Positions 16,390-26,062 of a stretch of DNA of 64,000 bases are shown in pieces; position 1 is the first letter of the stretch; each line of letters begins with the position of its first letter. Origin of the DNA: Actinomycetota bacterium (GTDB lineage Bacteria; Actinomycetota; Acidimicrobiia; Acidimicrobiales; RAAP-2); assembly GCA_029850535.1 (NCBI GenBank), contig JARCRU010000037.1:1-64000 (forward strand), given 5' to 3'. The notes under the pieces are model-generated. The model was not told where the DNA came from. It made no database searches and saw nothing but the letters and a program-made list of their open reading frames with translations. The position numbers and the translations under genes were made by a program.

Positions 16390-17817
16390 ATGCGCCGATT
16401 GGCAAACTTCATCGGGGGCGACTACGTCGCCCCCCTAAGTGGGAAGTACGTTGAACTGATCAACCCGGGCACCGGTGAGCCCTTCGCGGAGATGCCTCTC
16501 TCCAGCGCCGCCGACGTCGATGCCGCCGTGTCGAACTCCGCTGCCGCGTTCACCTCGTGGCGGCGCACCACCCCCTCGCAGCGTTCTCTCATGTTGCTCA
16601 AGGTGGCCGACATCCTCGAAGCGAACGCTGCGCGCCTGGTGGACGTGGAGACGGAGAACTGCGGCAAGATCACGTCGGTCACGATGAGTGAAGAGATACC
16701 TCCCATGATTGACCAGATCCGATTCTTCGCCGGCGCCGCGCGCGTTCTGGAGGGACGCGCCGCGACGGAGTACATGGAAGGGATGACGAGTTACGTGCGC
16801 CGCGAACCCATTGGGGTGTGCGCCGCCGTGACGCCCTGGAACTACCCGATGTTGATGGCGGTGTGGAAGTGGGCCCCGGCCCTCGCCGCCGGGAACACGA
16901 TGGTGATCAAACCGGGCGACTCCACCCCGGCGTCCACGCTGCTGATGGCGGAGTTGATGGCGCAGGTGTTGCCCGCTGGCGTCCTCAACGTGGTCTGCGG
17001 AGACCGTGACACTGGCCGCGCCCTGGTCGAACACCCCACCCCCGCGATGGCCTCGGTGACCGGTTCGATCCGTGCCGGGATGCAAGTGGCCGAGTCCGCC
17101 TCGAAGACGCTCAAGCGTGTGCACCTCGAACTCGGTGGCAAAGCGCCGGTGGTGGTTTTCGACGACGTCGATGTCGCCGCGGCCGCGGCCGGGATCGCGA
17201 TCGCCGGTTTCTTTAACGCCGGCCAAGACTGCACCGCGGCGACGCGCGTGCTCGTCGGACCCAAGGTCTACGGTGACTTCGTCGACGCCCTCGCGGAGCA
17301 GGCGCGTCATACCGTGATTGGTCTGCGCGACAACGACGACGCGCTCTTTGGTCCAGTCAACAACGCCAATCAGTTTGAGCGCGTTAACGGCTTCCTCGAT
17401 CGCAAGCCCAGTCATGCGAGTTTCGCCGCGGGCGGCGAACGCGTGGGTGAATCGGGATATTTCGTGGCTCCCACGGTGGTCGCCGACCTCCATCAGGACG
17501 ACGAGATGATCCAGACCGAGATCTTCGGCCCGGTCATCACGGTGCAGAAGTTCTCCAACGACGACGAGGCCCTGAGCTGGGCCAACGGTGTGGACTACGG
17601 TCTCGCCTCATCGGTGTGGACGAGTGACCATGGTCGCGCGATGCGGTTCTCGCGTGACCTCGACTTCGGGTGCGTGTGGGTGAACACTCACATTCCGATC
17701 GTGGCCGAGATGCCGCACGGGGGCTTCAAACGTTCGGGTTACGGCAAGGATCTCTCGGTGTACGGATTCGAGGACTACACACGAATCAAGCACGTCATGC
17801 ACAACATCGAGGCGTGA
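16390..17817 (+). CDS. Aldehyde dehydrogenase, aminobutyraldehyde/betaine-aldehyde type
   Basis: A 475-residue NAD(P)-dependent aldehyde dehydrogenase. The cofactor and general-base segments ([21 protein letters not shown]) and the catalytic cysteine in GQDCTAATR (C281) are intact. Its sequence style is that of gamma-aminobutyraldehyde dehydrogenases, so it would oxidise the aldehyde made by the divergent aminotransferase or oxidase, for example to GABA. A ribosome site AGGGGG precedes the ATG by 4 nt. Alanine dehydrogenase follows 82 bp later on the same strand. Confidence 0.88.
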   Translation: MRRLANFIGGDYVAPLSGKYVELINPGTGEPFAEMPLSSAADVDAAVSNSAAAFTSWRRTTPSQRSLMLLKVADILEANAARLVDVETENCGKITSVTMSEEIPPMIDQIRFFAGAARVLEGRAATEYMEGMTSYVRREPIGVCAAVTPWNYPMLMAVWKWAPALAAGNTMVIKPGDSTPASTLLMAELMAQVLPAGVLNVVCGDRDTGRALVEHPTPAMASVTGSIRAGMQVAESASKTLKRVHLELGGKAPVVVFDDVDVAAAAAGIAIAGFFNAGQDCTAATRVLVGPKVYGDFVDALAEQARHTVIGLRDNDDALFGPVNNANQFERVNGFLDRKPSHASFAAGGERVGESGYFVAPTVVADLHQDDEMIQTEIFGPVITVQKFSNDDEALSWANGVDYGLASSVWTSDHGRAMRFSRDLDFGCVWVNTHIPIVAEMPHGGFKRSGYGKDLSVYGFEDYTRIKHVMHNIEA

Positions 17818-17899
17818 ACCAGAGCCCCGATGTGCGCCACGCCGTCCGTGGCGTGAGTAGTAGCGTGAATTCGACTGATATCAGAAAGGATGATCAACG

Positions 17900-19018
17900 A
17901 TGATCATCGGCGTACCCAAGGAAATTAAGACCGACGAGAACCGGGTAGCCCTTACCCCGGCGGGAGTGCGGGAGTTCACCTCGAGTGGACACCAAGTCCT
18001 TATTGAAGCCGGCGCGGGAGTGGGGTCCTCGATCTCTGACGACGACTACGTCGCCAATGGTGCCACCATGGTGGCGAACGCGGACGACGTATGGGCGCAC
18101 GCCGATCTTGTCTTGAAGGTGAAGGAGCCGATTGGCGCCGAATATCACCGGCTCTCGGCACGCCCGAATCAGGTCCTCTTCACGTACCTGCACCTCGCCG
18201 CGTCGCGCGAGTGCACCGACGCGCTGGTCGCGTCGAACAACGTGGCCATTGCTTACGAGACGGTGCGGCTGCGCGACAACTCGTTGCCGTTGCTCACGCC
18301 CATGAGTGAAGTCGCAGGTCGGATGGCGCCCATGATGGGTGCGCATCACCTGATGCGTCCCGGCGGGGGGCACGGCACGTTGATTGGTGGCGTTCCCGGG
18401 GTGGCACCCGCCAACGTCGTGGTCATCGGTGCGGGTGTCGCCGGTCTGGCGGCCGCCACGGTGGCCGCGGGAATGCACGCGAACGTCAAGATCCTGGACC
18501 GCAATCTCGATCGCCTTCGTCAGGTGGATATTCACTTTGATGGTCGGGTCCAGACGATTGCTTCGTCCACGCTGTCCCTGGAGGAGGCCTGCCTCGACGC
18601 CGACATCGTCATCGGTGCGGTGCTGGTCGTGGGGGCCAAGGCCCCCAAGCTCGTGTCGAACGATCTCGTCGCTCGCATGAAGGACGGCTCGGTCTTGGTG
18701 GACATCTCAGTGGATCAGGGTGGATGCTTCGAGGCCACTCGACCGACGACGCACTCCAATCCGACCTTCGTCGTCAATGGCAGCGTGTTTTACTGCGTCG
18801 CCAACATGCCCGGGGCGGTGCCGACCACGTCAACGCACGCGCTGGCCAACGCCACGTTGCCCTACGCGCTCGAATTAGCGCGACACGGCTGGCGTGATGC
18901 CGTGGTGGCCGATGACGCCCTCGCCGAAGGGGTCAATGTCGTCAACGGCGCCGTCACCTACGGTCCGGTGGCCGAGGCGCTCGAAGTCCCCTTCACCCCG
19001 TTGCGGACATTGCTCTAG
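17900..19018 (+). CDS. ald: Alanine dehydrogenase
   Basis: Interconverts L-alanine with pyruvate plus ammonia, using NAD. The 372-residue protein shows the IGVPKEIKTDENRVALTP start, the catalytic loop FTYLHLAA, the NAD-binding VVIGAGVAGLAAA and VDISVDQGG, all at normal family length. A GAAAGGAT ribosome site precedes the ATG. Placed beside a pyruvate-dependent aminotransferase, it would regenerate pyruvate and release the nitrogen as ammonium with NADH. Its TAG overlaps the stop of the convergent DUF5522 gene as CTAG. Confidence 0.96.
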   Translation: MIIGVPKEIKTDENRVALTPAGVREFTSSGHQVLIEAGAGVGSSISDDDYVANGATMVANADDVWAHADLVLKVKEPIGAEYHRLSARPNQVLFTYLHLAASRECTDALVASNNVAIAYETVRLRDNSLPLLTPMSEVAGRMAPMMGAHHLMRPGGGHGTLIGGVPGVAPANVVVIGAGVAGLAAATVAAGMHANVKILDRNLDRLRQVDIHFDGRVQTIASSTLSLEEACLDADIVIGAVLVVGAKAPKLVSNDLVARMKDGSVLVDISVDQGGCFEATRPTTHSNPTFVVNGSVFYCVANMPGAVPTTSTHALANATLPYALELARHGWRDAVVADDALAEGVNVVNGAVTYGPVAEALEVPFTPLRTLL

Positions 19019-19233
19019 GTCGACTCGACCCAGGGGCAGTGCCGGCAGCCACTGTGACAGCACGAGCCGCGTTCGAGGTGAGCGTTGCGCGTTTGGACCA
19101 CGAGGCCCGTCGACGGGTCCAAGTAAGTGCGTTGACCCGCGCGCTGTGCCTGGTCGTGGGCGGCCAGAATGATCTCAAAGTCCGCGCGCGAGCGGCTCAG
19201 ACGCGATTGATGCGGTACGTCGGCCTCGTTCAC
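19015..19233 (-). CDS. DUF5522-like small cysteine protein
   Basis: A 72-residue protein ending in a YLDPSTGLVVQT motif followed by the cysteine cluster RGSCCHSGCRHCPW. That is the hallmark of the uncharacterised DUF5522 family; the cysteine spacing suggests metal or Fe-S binding. The GTG start at 19233 overlaps the quinone reductase stop as GTGA, so the two are translationally coupled. A longer frame extends upstream, but only as out-of-frame reading of the reductase gene. Confidence 0.75.
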   Translation of the reverse strand: MNEADVPHQSRLSRSRADFEIILAAHDQAQRAGQRTYLDPSTGLVVQTRNAHLERGSCCHSGCRHCPWVEST

Positions 19234-20189
19234 GATGCGGGAAGTGACGTGGCGAGGAGAACTTTGCCGAATTTGCCGGGTCGGGCGAAGAAGGCGTAGG
19301 CGTCCTCGACCTTGGCGAGCGCGAAGGTGCGCGCGAGAGGCACCCAGATCTCGCCGCGGCGCCACGGGTCCGCCAGGGCGTCACGGACGTGAGCGATCAC
19401 CTCGGCTTTCTCGTCGTGGCTGCGCGAACGCAACGTCGAACCGGTCAAGGCCGAACGCGTACGCATGATATTGAGCAGGTCGATCTCGAGGTGCGAACCT
19501 CCTCCCGCGACACCAATCACCACCACTCGGGCGAAGTTGTCGAGGCGGCTCTGCGCGAGCGAGAGGTGCGCCGCCCCCACGAGTTCGAGCACGACGTTCA
19601 CCGGTGCGATTCGCGTCACGTCGTCGAGGGTGATGACCTCGTTCGCACCGAGTTCGAGTAACTGCGCGCGATGCGCGTTGGACCGCGTGACCGCCGTGAC
19701 GTGGGCACCCAGTAGCCGTCCGATCTGCACCGCGGCCGACCCGACGCCGCCACTGGCACCCGACACAAGCAAACGTTCACCGCGTGAGAGGTGACCTTGC
19801 AGGACCAGTGCGTCGTAGGCGGTGATGTAGGCCTCGGCGAAGCCGCCCGCGGCGTCCATCGCCACGGTGTCGGGCACCTCGATGAGGTGCGCGACGGGTA
19901 CCAGTGAGTGCGTGGCTTGAGCGCCTCCGCCCACGATGGCGCACACCCGACGCCCGCACCACGTCTCATCGACGCCCTCGCCCACGGTGAGCACCCGTCC
20001 GGAGAGTTCCATGCCGGGGATGTCCGCGGGCCAGCCCGGCGGCGAGGGGTAGACGCCTCGCCGCTGTAAGAGGTCGGCGGCGTTGACGCCAGCGAACTCG
20101 TTGGCGATCAGTACTTGACCTTCGCCCGGGGACGGGTCGGGACGTTCCTCGATCCGCAGGGACCCGTTGTCGATGATGGTCGCAAACAC
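19230..20189 (-). CDS. NADPH:quinone reductase-like MDR oxidoreductase
   Basis: A 319-residue medium-chain dehydrogenase/reductase without the structural zinc cysteines, like NAD(P)H:quinone oxidoreductases. Visible parts are GVNAADLLQRRGVYPSPPG near the N-terminus and the nucleotide motif SGASGGVGSAAVQ. It probably reduces quinones or enones with NADPH. The GTG at 20189 is chosen because TAATGT (complement of 20197-20202) lies 7 nt before it; the frame extends to 20243 but would overlap the divergent peroxidase start. It is coupled to the DUF5522 gene downstream. Confidence 0.85.
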   Translation of the reverse strand: MFATIIDNGSLRIEERPDPSPGEGQVLIANEFAGVNAADLLQRRGVYPSPPGWPADIPGMELSGRVLTVGEGVDETWCGRRVCAIVGGGAQATHSLVPVAHLIEVPDTVAMDAAGGFAEAYITAYDALVLQGHLSRGERLLVSGASGGVGSAAVQIGRLLGAHVTAVTRSNAHRAQLLELGANEVITLDDVTRIAPVNVVLELVGAAHLSLAQSRLDNFARVVVIGVAGGGSHLEIDLLNIMRTRSALTGSTLRSRSHDEKAEVIAHVRDALADPWRRGEIWVPLARTFALAKVEDAYAFFARPGKFGKVLLATSLPAS

Positions 20190-20241
20190 GTAGTCGACAT
20201 TAGGTGGACGTCGGCGCCGCTCAGCCGGTAGTTTGTCCCCC

Positions 20242-20724
20242 ATGACTATCTACGACATCCCCGTCAACACACTCAGTGGCGAGCCCGCGTCGCTCGCCCC
20301 CTACGAGGGCGAAACACTCCTCATTGTCAACGTGGCCTCCAAGTGCGGTCTGACCCCCCAATACGAGGGTCTGGAGAACCTCGAGAAGACCTACGCGCAA
20401 CGCGGTTTCAGTGTCGTAGGTTTCCCCTGCAACCAGTTCATGGGTCAAGAGCCCGGCACCGCGGAGGAGATCCAGACATTCTGTTCCACCACCTACGGCG
20501 TGACCTTCCCCCTCTTCGAGAAGATTGACGTGAACGGTGAGGCACGACACCCGATCTACGAGCACCTCGTTACCACGAGCGACGCCGAGGGGTACAGCGG
20601 CGACATCCGATGGAACTTCGAAAAGTTCCTGGTGTCCGCCGATGGCTCGGTGCAGCGTTTCGCGCCCCAGGTGACCCCCGAGGATCCGACGTTGATCGCG
20701 GCGATCGAGTCCGCGCTCAACTAA
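20242..20724 (+). CDS. Glutathione peroxidase-family thiol peroxidase
   Basis: A 160-residue GPx-fold peroxidase. The motif VNVASKCGLTPQY places the peroxidatic cysteine in the usual position (cysteine, not selenocysteine), with FPCNQFMGQEPG and WNFEKFLV also conserved. Bacterial members mostly reduce hydroperoxides with thioredoxin rather than glutathione. The ATG follows TAGTTT (20229-20234) by 7 nt. It diverges from the quinone reductase, suggesting a shared oxidative-stress role. The stop overlaps that of the convergent GNAT gene as CTAA. Confidence 0.93.
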   Translation: MTIYDIPVNTLSGEPASLAPYEGETLLIVNVASKCGLTPQYEGLENLEKTYAQRGFSVVGFPCNQFMGQEPGTAEEIQTFCSTTYGVTFPLFEKIDVNGEARHPIYEHLVTTSDAEGYSGDIRWNFEKFLVSADGSVQRFAPQVTPEDPTLIAAIESALN

Positions 20725-21644
20725 TCCGCCAACGAACGGCGCAGTTGTACGTACGTGGGGTGAAATCCGAGTGCGGACCACAGTGAGGTGGCGGGTTCGT
20801 TGTCGATGTGCCAGCGCACTTCGGCGTAACCATATCCTGCCTCGAGCGCGACGTTCATGACGAGGTGCATCAACGTCGTGGCGAGGCCACGACGTTGAAA
20901 GGCGGGAGTGACGGCGAGTGATCCGATGTGCACGGTGTCGGGGTAATTGCCGCGTAACTCGGGCAGGGCGAAGGTGGTGCACTGGGCAATCGGTACGTCG
21001 TCGACCTCGACGAAGTAGTAGTGGCACTCGGGATCCTCGAGCAAGTCCACGATGGTGGCCGTGTTCGCTGCGCGCTGTCGATCGGTGACACTCTCGGGAT
21101 CTACCCCCTGGGCTCGGTCGATGAGGTCGTCGAAGGCCAAGGCCGTCGCCAGATCGGCCGTCGTGGCCGGGCGTACCCGATGTCGTGGTGGCCACGAGAT
21201 CTCCACGACGGCGTTGAGTTTCTGGGATCCCCGCACACTGACGATTCGATAGCCCCGTTCAATCCACGCCTGGGTTCCATTGCCCGCCAGCGCCCAGACG
21301 AGGTGGGCACTGGATCCCTCCTCGCGCCAGGCGCGATACGCGTGTTCGCAGAGGTTGTCGAGCACGTCGGGGACTTCGTAGGAGTAGCCGTCGGGCCCCG
21401 TCCACGTCTGTCGTCCGTGGAGGGGGTCATCGAAAGTGGCGCCGTAGAGGTGGCCTCGGAAACGCCCGTTCGAATCGTCAACCCACACCGGTTGAGTCGA
21501 ATGGACGAGGGCGAATTCAAATTCCTGGCGCGAGAACGTTGCCGACACCAGAGGTTCGACGCGGGCGTCACGCGCGAGTTGCTCGGCCACGCGCTGAGCA
21601 ATCTTGGGAGCGTCACCTTTGACACCACGGCGAACGGGACTCAC
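20721..21644 (-). CDS. GNAT-family N-acetyltransferase with extra N-terminal domain
   Basis: A 307-residue protein. Residues about 155-307 form a GNAT domain, with IGSLAVTPAFQRRGLATTLM as the acetyl-CoA-binding motif A and a following HIDNEPATSLWSALGF. The first 150 residues form a second, more divergent domain, perhaps a decayed GNAT repeat. The acceptor is unknown. The second GTG (21644) is chosen because TACCGT (complement of 21652-21657) lies 7 nt upstream; an earlier GTG at 21653 overlaps that hexamer. Confidence 0.8.
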   Translation of the reverse strand: MSPVRRGVKGDAPKIAQRVAEQLARDARVEPLVSATFSRQEFEFALVHSTQPVWVDDSNGRFRGHLYGATFDDPLHGRQTWTGPDGYSYEVPDVLDNLCEHAYRAWREEGSSAHLVWALAGNGTQAWIERGYRIVSVRGSQKLNAVVEISWPPRHRVRPATTADLATALAFDDLIDRAQGVDPESVTDRQRAANTATIVDLLEDPECHYYFVEVDDVPIAQCTTFALPELRGNYPDTVHIGSLAVTPAFQRRGLATTLMHLVMNVALEAGYGYAEVRWHIDNEPATSLWSALGFHPTYVQLRRSLAD

Positions 21645-21679
21645 GAGAACCACGGTAGTGGTTGTGTCAAAGTGTCGCT

Positions 21680-22354
21680 ATGACTATTCAGGCGACGCTG
21701 TTTGACATGGACGGACTACTCATCGATTCCGAAATCCTCTGGCACGAGGCCGAAGTAGAGATTTTCGGCGCCCTCGGCGTCGATCTGGGCGGGGCCGAAA
21801 ATCGCAGCACCAAGGGTCTCTTCGTCAATGAGGTGGTCGAGTACTGGTACGAACGCCAACCTTGGTCTGGGCCGAGCGAGTCCGACGTCGTCGCGCTTCT
21901 CCTCGCGCGCGTGGGTGAACTCGTCGAGTCCAAGGGCCGACTCTTGCCGGGAGCAGTGCGCGCCATCGAACTCACCTCAGCGCGGGGCCCGGTCGCCCTA
22001 GCCAGTTCCACCCCCCTGTTCCTCATTGAACGGTGCCTGAACCACTTCGGGCTCAACGACCGTTTCGCCTCCCTGCATTCGGCGGAGTTCGAGACCTTCG
22101 GAAAGCCCCACCCCGGTGTGTTCTTGACCGCCGCCGCCGCCCTGGGCGTGGCCCCGGATCGTTGTCTGGTCATGGAAGACTCCTCCGCTGGGGTCGTGGC
22201 CGCCAAGGCGGGGCGAATGACGGTGGTGGCCGTGCCCACCCCATCGGACCGGCGTCTCGCTGCGTTCTCGCTCGCCGACCTCGTGCTCGACTCGCTCGAG
22301 GATTTGAGCGAGCAGTGGCTCGACGACCATTTCACCTTCTCCCGGATCACGTGA
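21680..22354 (+). CDS. HAD-superfamily sugar-phosphate phosphatase/phosphoglucomutase-like hydrolase
   Basis: A 224-residue HAD subfamily IA protein. The nucleophile motif is FDMDGLLIDSE, motif II is the ALASSTP threonine/serine segment, motif III is the FGKPHPGVF lysine, and motif IV is MEDSSAGVVAAKAG. The second aspartate of DxDG is present, so it should be an active phosphatase or beta-phosphoglucomutase-like enzyme; the E. coli 2-deoxyglucose-6-phosphatase style fits. The ATG at 21680 is taken as the start, since the frame open from 21662 has no support. A CAAAGT hexamer lies 6 nt before it, a weaker leaderless signal. Confidence 0.83.
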   Translation: MTIQATLFDMDGLLIDSEILWHEAEVEIFGALGVDLGGAENRSTKGLFVNEVVEYWYERQPWSGPSESDVVALLLARVGELVESKGRLLPGAVRAIELTSARGPVALASSTPLFLIERCLNHFGLNDRFASLHSAEFETFGKPHPGVFLTAAAALGVAPDRCLVMEDSSAGVVAAKAGRMTVVAVPTPSDRRLAAFSLADLVLDSLEDLSEQWLDDHFTFSRIT

Positions 22355-22409
22355 CGAGGGGACGCTAAGCCCTCTTGAGTACGATGGACGCACGCAACGA
22401 AGGAGACTC

Positions 22410-25400
22410 GTGTTTCGCCCGGTCAGCGCTGAACTTGATTTTGTAGCCATCGAAGAGGCCGAACTGGTCCGTTGGCGCGAGCACGACATCTTCGCGCGAA
22501 CCATGGCGCAGAGAGCGGGCGCGTCGCCCTGGGTGTTCTACGAGGGGCCCCCCACGGCCAATGGCAAGCCCGGCCTTCACCACGCATGGGCGCGGGTGTA
22601 CAAGGACTTGTTCTGCCGCTATCAGACCATGCAGGGCCACTACGTCGCCCGCCGCGCGGGGTGGGACACGCACGGTCTGCCCGTCGAGGTCCAGGTGGAG
22701 AAGCAATTGGGTATCTCCGGCAAGAAGGCGATCGAGGAGCAGATCGGTATCGCCGAGTTCACCCGCCTGTGCCGCGAATCGGTGCTGACTTACGTGGGGG
22801 AGTTTGAGCGGCTCACTGAGCGCATCGGCTACTGGACCGACATGGAGCACGCCTACTACACCTTCCATCCGTCCTACGTGGAGTCGGTCTGGTGGCAGCT
22901 CCAGCAGTTGTTCGATCGCGGGCTTCTGTACGAGGACTTGAAGGTGGTGCCCTACTGTCCGCGCTGCGGCACCGCGCTATCGAGTCACGAGTTGGGCCAG
23001 CCGGGCGTCTACACCGACGAAACCGACGAGAGCGCCTTCGTGCGTCTGGCGATACTGGACGCGTCCACTCACGCGGGGCTCGCGGGTGCCACACACCTCG
23101 CGGTGTGGACGACGACCCCCTGGACGCTCCTGTCCAACGTCGCGGTCGCGGTGAACCCGGAGATCACCTACGCGGTCGTCGACGGTCTGGTGATCGCCGC
23201 GGACCTCGTCGAGTCGGTGCTGGGCGAGGGCACCCGTATCGACGCCACCTTGCTCGGTCGCGACCTACTGGGGACGCATTACCAGCGACCCTTCGACGAC
23301 GTGGACCTGCCTGAGGGGGTCGACGCTTGTTACGTGGTGGGCGCGGAGTACGTCACCACCGACGACGGCACCGGTCTCGTGCACCAGGCGCCCGCCTTCG
23401 GTGAGATCGACCGGCTCGTTGGCCGTGCTCACGGCCTACCCACGCTCAACCCCGTGGGACCTGACGGCACCTTCACCGACGCGGTCGCCTGGCTCGCGGG
23501 GCGCGACGTGCGCGAGGCGAACCACGACATCAATGACGAGCTCGAACGTCGAGGACTGTTGATTCGCCGTATGGACTATGCACACTCCCTGCCGCACTGC
23601 TGGCGCTGCGGCACGGTGCTGATCTATTGGGGAAAGCCCAGCTGGTACATCGCGACGAGTCAGTTCAAGGAACAGTTGCTGAGTGAGAACGCGGACATCG
23701 ACTGGCACCCGGGCCACATCCGCGAGGGGCGCTTTGGCGAGTGGCTCGCTAACAACGTCGACTGGGCACTGAGCCGCGACCGCTTCTGGGGGACGCCGCT
23801 GCCGATCTGGCGCTGTGAGGATAATCACCTCACCTGCGTGGGGTCGCGTGCGGAGCTCTCGGATCTCACCGGGCGTGACTTGAGCGCCCTCGATCCACAC
23901 CGTCCGGCCATCGACGAGATCCTGGTGCCCTGTCGTACCTGTGGTTCCGACGCCCGTCGGGTAGAGCCGGTGATTGACGCGTGGTTCGATTCGGGAGCGA
24001 TGCCGGCGGCGCAGGTGGGATATCCGCACGTGGCCGGCAGCGCGGACGCGATGCAATTCCCGGCGCAACTGGTGTGCGAGGCGATCGATCAGACCCGTGG
24101 CTGGTTCTACTCGCTCCTGGCGGTCAACACCCTGGTGTTCGGCCACACGCCCTACCAACACGTCTTGTGCCTCGGCCACATCGTGGACGAGAACGGTAAG
24201 AAGATGAGTAAATCCCAGGGCAACGTCATCGACCCTTGGGAAGTGCTCGATACGCGTGGCGCCGACGCGCTGCGGTGGTGGATGTTCTCTCAAGGTTCGC
24301 CCTGGACCTCCACGCGCGCGAGTCTCGGCGCCATCGATGCGTCGTTGCGCGACACGCTGGCGACGCTGTGGAACACCTTCAGTTTCTTCACCACCTACGC
24401 CTCCCTCAACGGCTTCGATCCACTCGACCCCGAGATTCCCGTTATCAGTGAGCGCCCGGCCATCGATCGGTGGATCCTCTCGCGCCTGGAGGAGGTGACA
24501 CTCACCATGACCAGTGCCCTCGAAGGGTACGAGCCCCTGAGCGGCACCGACGCCTTCGCGTCGCTGATCGATGACCTGTCGAACTGGTACGTGCGCCGCA
24601 GCCGTCGCCGATTCTGGCGCACCGATCCTCGGACCCCACGGTCGGATTCCCTCGCCGCCCAGTCCACGCTGCTCGAAGTCCTCCGGCGCGTGACGCTGCT
24701 GCTGGCGCCGTTCTGCCCCTTCGTCACCGAGCGTCTCTACCGTGAACTCTTCGCCGTCAGTGACGATGACTCCGTGCACCTCGCCGATTGGCCCACGGCG
24801 AAAGCCGAGCGCCGCGACGTCGCACTCGAGGCGGCCATGGACGTGGCGCGTTCTCTGACGTCGCTGGGTCGTAGCGCGCGCGCGGACGCGGGTATTAAGG
24901 TCCGCCAGCCGCTCTCGCGAGCCCTGGTGTTTCTGCCCGCGGGTGTCGCGAGGCCGCCCGCAGGCATCGTCGAGGACGAACTCAACGTGGACGTTCTCGA
25001 ATACGGTTCGGAATTGGCCGAAGTGTTGAGTTTCGAGCTGGTGCCGAATTTCCGCAGCGTCGGGCCCCGCCTCGGTGAGGCCGTTAAGGAGCTCAAGGGG
25101 GCATTGGCGGCGCTTGATTCGGTGGCCGCCGCCGAGGCCCTCGAAGCCGGCCTCAGCCTTTCTGTCACTCTCTCAACCGGCGACTTTGAGCTCACGAGCG
25201 AGGACGTGGAACTGCGCGTCAAGAGTCAGGGCGGTTTCGCGGTCTCGCGCGAGGGCGGAGAAGTGATTGCGCTGGACCTGGCCCTGAATGACGAGCTGCG
25301 TCGGCGAGGCTACCTTCGCGACGTGGTGCGACAGGTGCAGGACTTGCGCAAAAATTCGGGCCTGGAGGTGTCGGACCGGATCGTCTTAAACGTCACGGGG

Positions 25401-25559
25401 CTCGACGACCTGAGCGACGGATTCGACGTGCTAGCGAGCGAAGTGCTGGCCACCCATGTCGTGATCGGACCAGGCGAAGGGACAGGAACCGTACTAGAAC
25501 TCGACGACGAGCGAGTGGCCCTGGCGTGGATCGCCAAGGTCACTGATGCGGCGAGTTAG
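22410..25559 (+). CDS. ileS: Isoleucyl-tRNA synthetase, type 2 (mycobacterial/eukaryotic-like)
   Basis: Charges tRNA-Ile. The 1049-residue protein has the HIGH-equivalent GKPGLHHAWA (His57-His58), KMSKS at 598-602, a YCPRCGTALSSHELG zinc-type knuckle in the editing/insertion region, and the C-terminal anticodon-binding part. It lacks the C-terminal zinc finger of type 1 enzymes and aligns by eye with the mycobacterial type, which in known cases is naturally tolerant of mupirocin. A strong ribosome site AAGGAGA sits 3 nt before the GTG. Its stop overlaps the MarR gene stop as TTAG. Confidence 0.96.
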   Translation: MFRPVSAELDFVAIEEAELVRWREHDIFARTMAQRAGASPWVFYEGPPTANGKPGLHHAWARVYKDLFCRYQTMQGHYVARRAGWDTHGLPVEVQVEKQLGISGKKAIEEQIGIAEFTRLCRESVLTYVGEFERLTERIGYWTDMEHAYYTFHPSYVESVWWQLQQLFDRGLLYEDLKVVPYCPRCGTALSSHELGQPGVYTDETDESAFVRLAILDASTHAGLAGATHLAVWTTTPWTLLSNVAVAVNPEITYAVVDGLVIAADLVESVLGEGTRIDATLLGRDLLGTHYQRPFDDVDLPEGVDACYVVGAEYVTTDDGTGLVHQAPAFGEIDRLVGRAHGLPTLNPVGPDGTFTDAVAWLAGRDVREANHDINDELERRGLLIRRMDYAHSLPHCWRCGTVLIYWGKPSWYIATSQFKEQLLSENADIDWHPGHIREGRFGEWLANNVDWALSRDRFWGTPLPIWRCEDNHLTCVGSRAELSDLTGRDLSALDPHRPAIDEILVPCRTCGSDARRVEPVIDAWFDSGAMPAAQVGYPHVAGSADAMQFPAQLVCEAIDQTRGWFYSLLAVNTLVFGHTPYQHVLCLGHIVDENGKKMSKSQGNVIDPWEVLDTRGADALRWWMFSQGSPWTSTRASLGAIDASLRDTLATLWNTFSFFTTYASLNGFDPLDPEIPVISERPAIDRWILSRLEEVTLTMTSALEGYEPLSGTDAFASLIDDLSNWYVRRSRRRFWRTDPRTPRSDSLAAQSTLLEVLRRVTLLLAPFCPFVTERLYRELFAVSDDDSVHLADWPTAKAERRDVALEAAMDVARSLTSLGRSARADAGIKVRQPLSRALVFLPAGVARPPAGIVEDELNVDVLEYGSELAEVLSFELVPNFRSVGPRLGEAVKELKGALAALDSVAAAEALEAGLSLSVTLSTGDFELTSEDVELRVKSQGGFAVSREGGEVIALDLALNDELRRRGYLRDVVRQVQDLRKNSGLEVSDRIVLNVTGLDDLSDGFDVLASEVLATHVVIGPGEGTGTVLELDDERVALAWIAKVTDAAS

Positions 25560-26023
25560 CGCGTCGCGTTGAGTTTGCTCAGCAGTACGGTCAGTTCGCC
25601 GCGCTCCTGACAGGTCAGCCGACTCGAGAGGTGCTCTTCGAGATAGTCCATGTGGACGTGGAGGGCTTCGTCGAGCTTGAGATTGCCCTCGGGAGTGATG
25701 GCTACGTGAATCGCTCGACGATCAGTCGGACAAAGTTGTCGTTCCACCAGGCCGGACTCCTCGAGGCGGTCGATCAGTCGAGTGGTGCCGCCAGTCGAAT
25801 GAACGATCGCCTCGGCGATCTCGTTCATCTTGAGGGTGCCCTCGGGTGCGCGACGTAGTTGCAACAACACCTCGAACCACGCGAGGGGCAACTCGCAACT
25901 CTCCTCGAGTCGCACCGCGAAACTGCGAGAAAGTCGGGCGTTGGTGTCCAACAGTAGGGCGAACAACGTCACGCGCTCGTCACTCGACGGACATACCGTC
26001 GTCAGAGGCGTCACCATTTCCAT
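25556..26023 (-). CDS. MarR-family transcriptional regulator
   Basis: A 155-residue winged-helix protein. LPLAWFEVLLQLRR and the recognition region MNEIAEAIVHSTGGTTRLIDRLEESGLVER, wing with TDRRAIHVAITPEG, are MarR hallmarks. The ATG at 26023 lies 6 nt after a consensus TATGAT (complement of 26030-26035), so the mRNA is leaderless; another ATG two codons later is possible, and the frame upstream is not credible coding. It diverges from yceI, and the 14-bp palindrome in the yceI promoter is its likely binding site. Confidence 0.9.
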   Translation of the reverse strand: MEMVTPLTTVCPSSDERVTLFALLLDTNARLSRSFAVRLEESCELPLAWFEVLLQLRRAPEGTLKMNEIAEAIVHSTGGTTRLIDRLEESGLVERQLCPTDRRAIHVAITPEGNLKLDEALHVHMDYLEEHLSSRLTCQERGELTVLLSKLNATR

Positions 26024-26062
26024 GAGAAGATCATAGCACTTAGTTCGTTCTGCAATTATTGT

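Noticed and set aside
23436-24779. 447-codon minus-strand frame inside ileS
   Set aside because: Antisense to the intact catalytic region of IleS, with low-complexity composition and no start signal.
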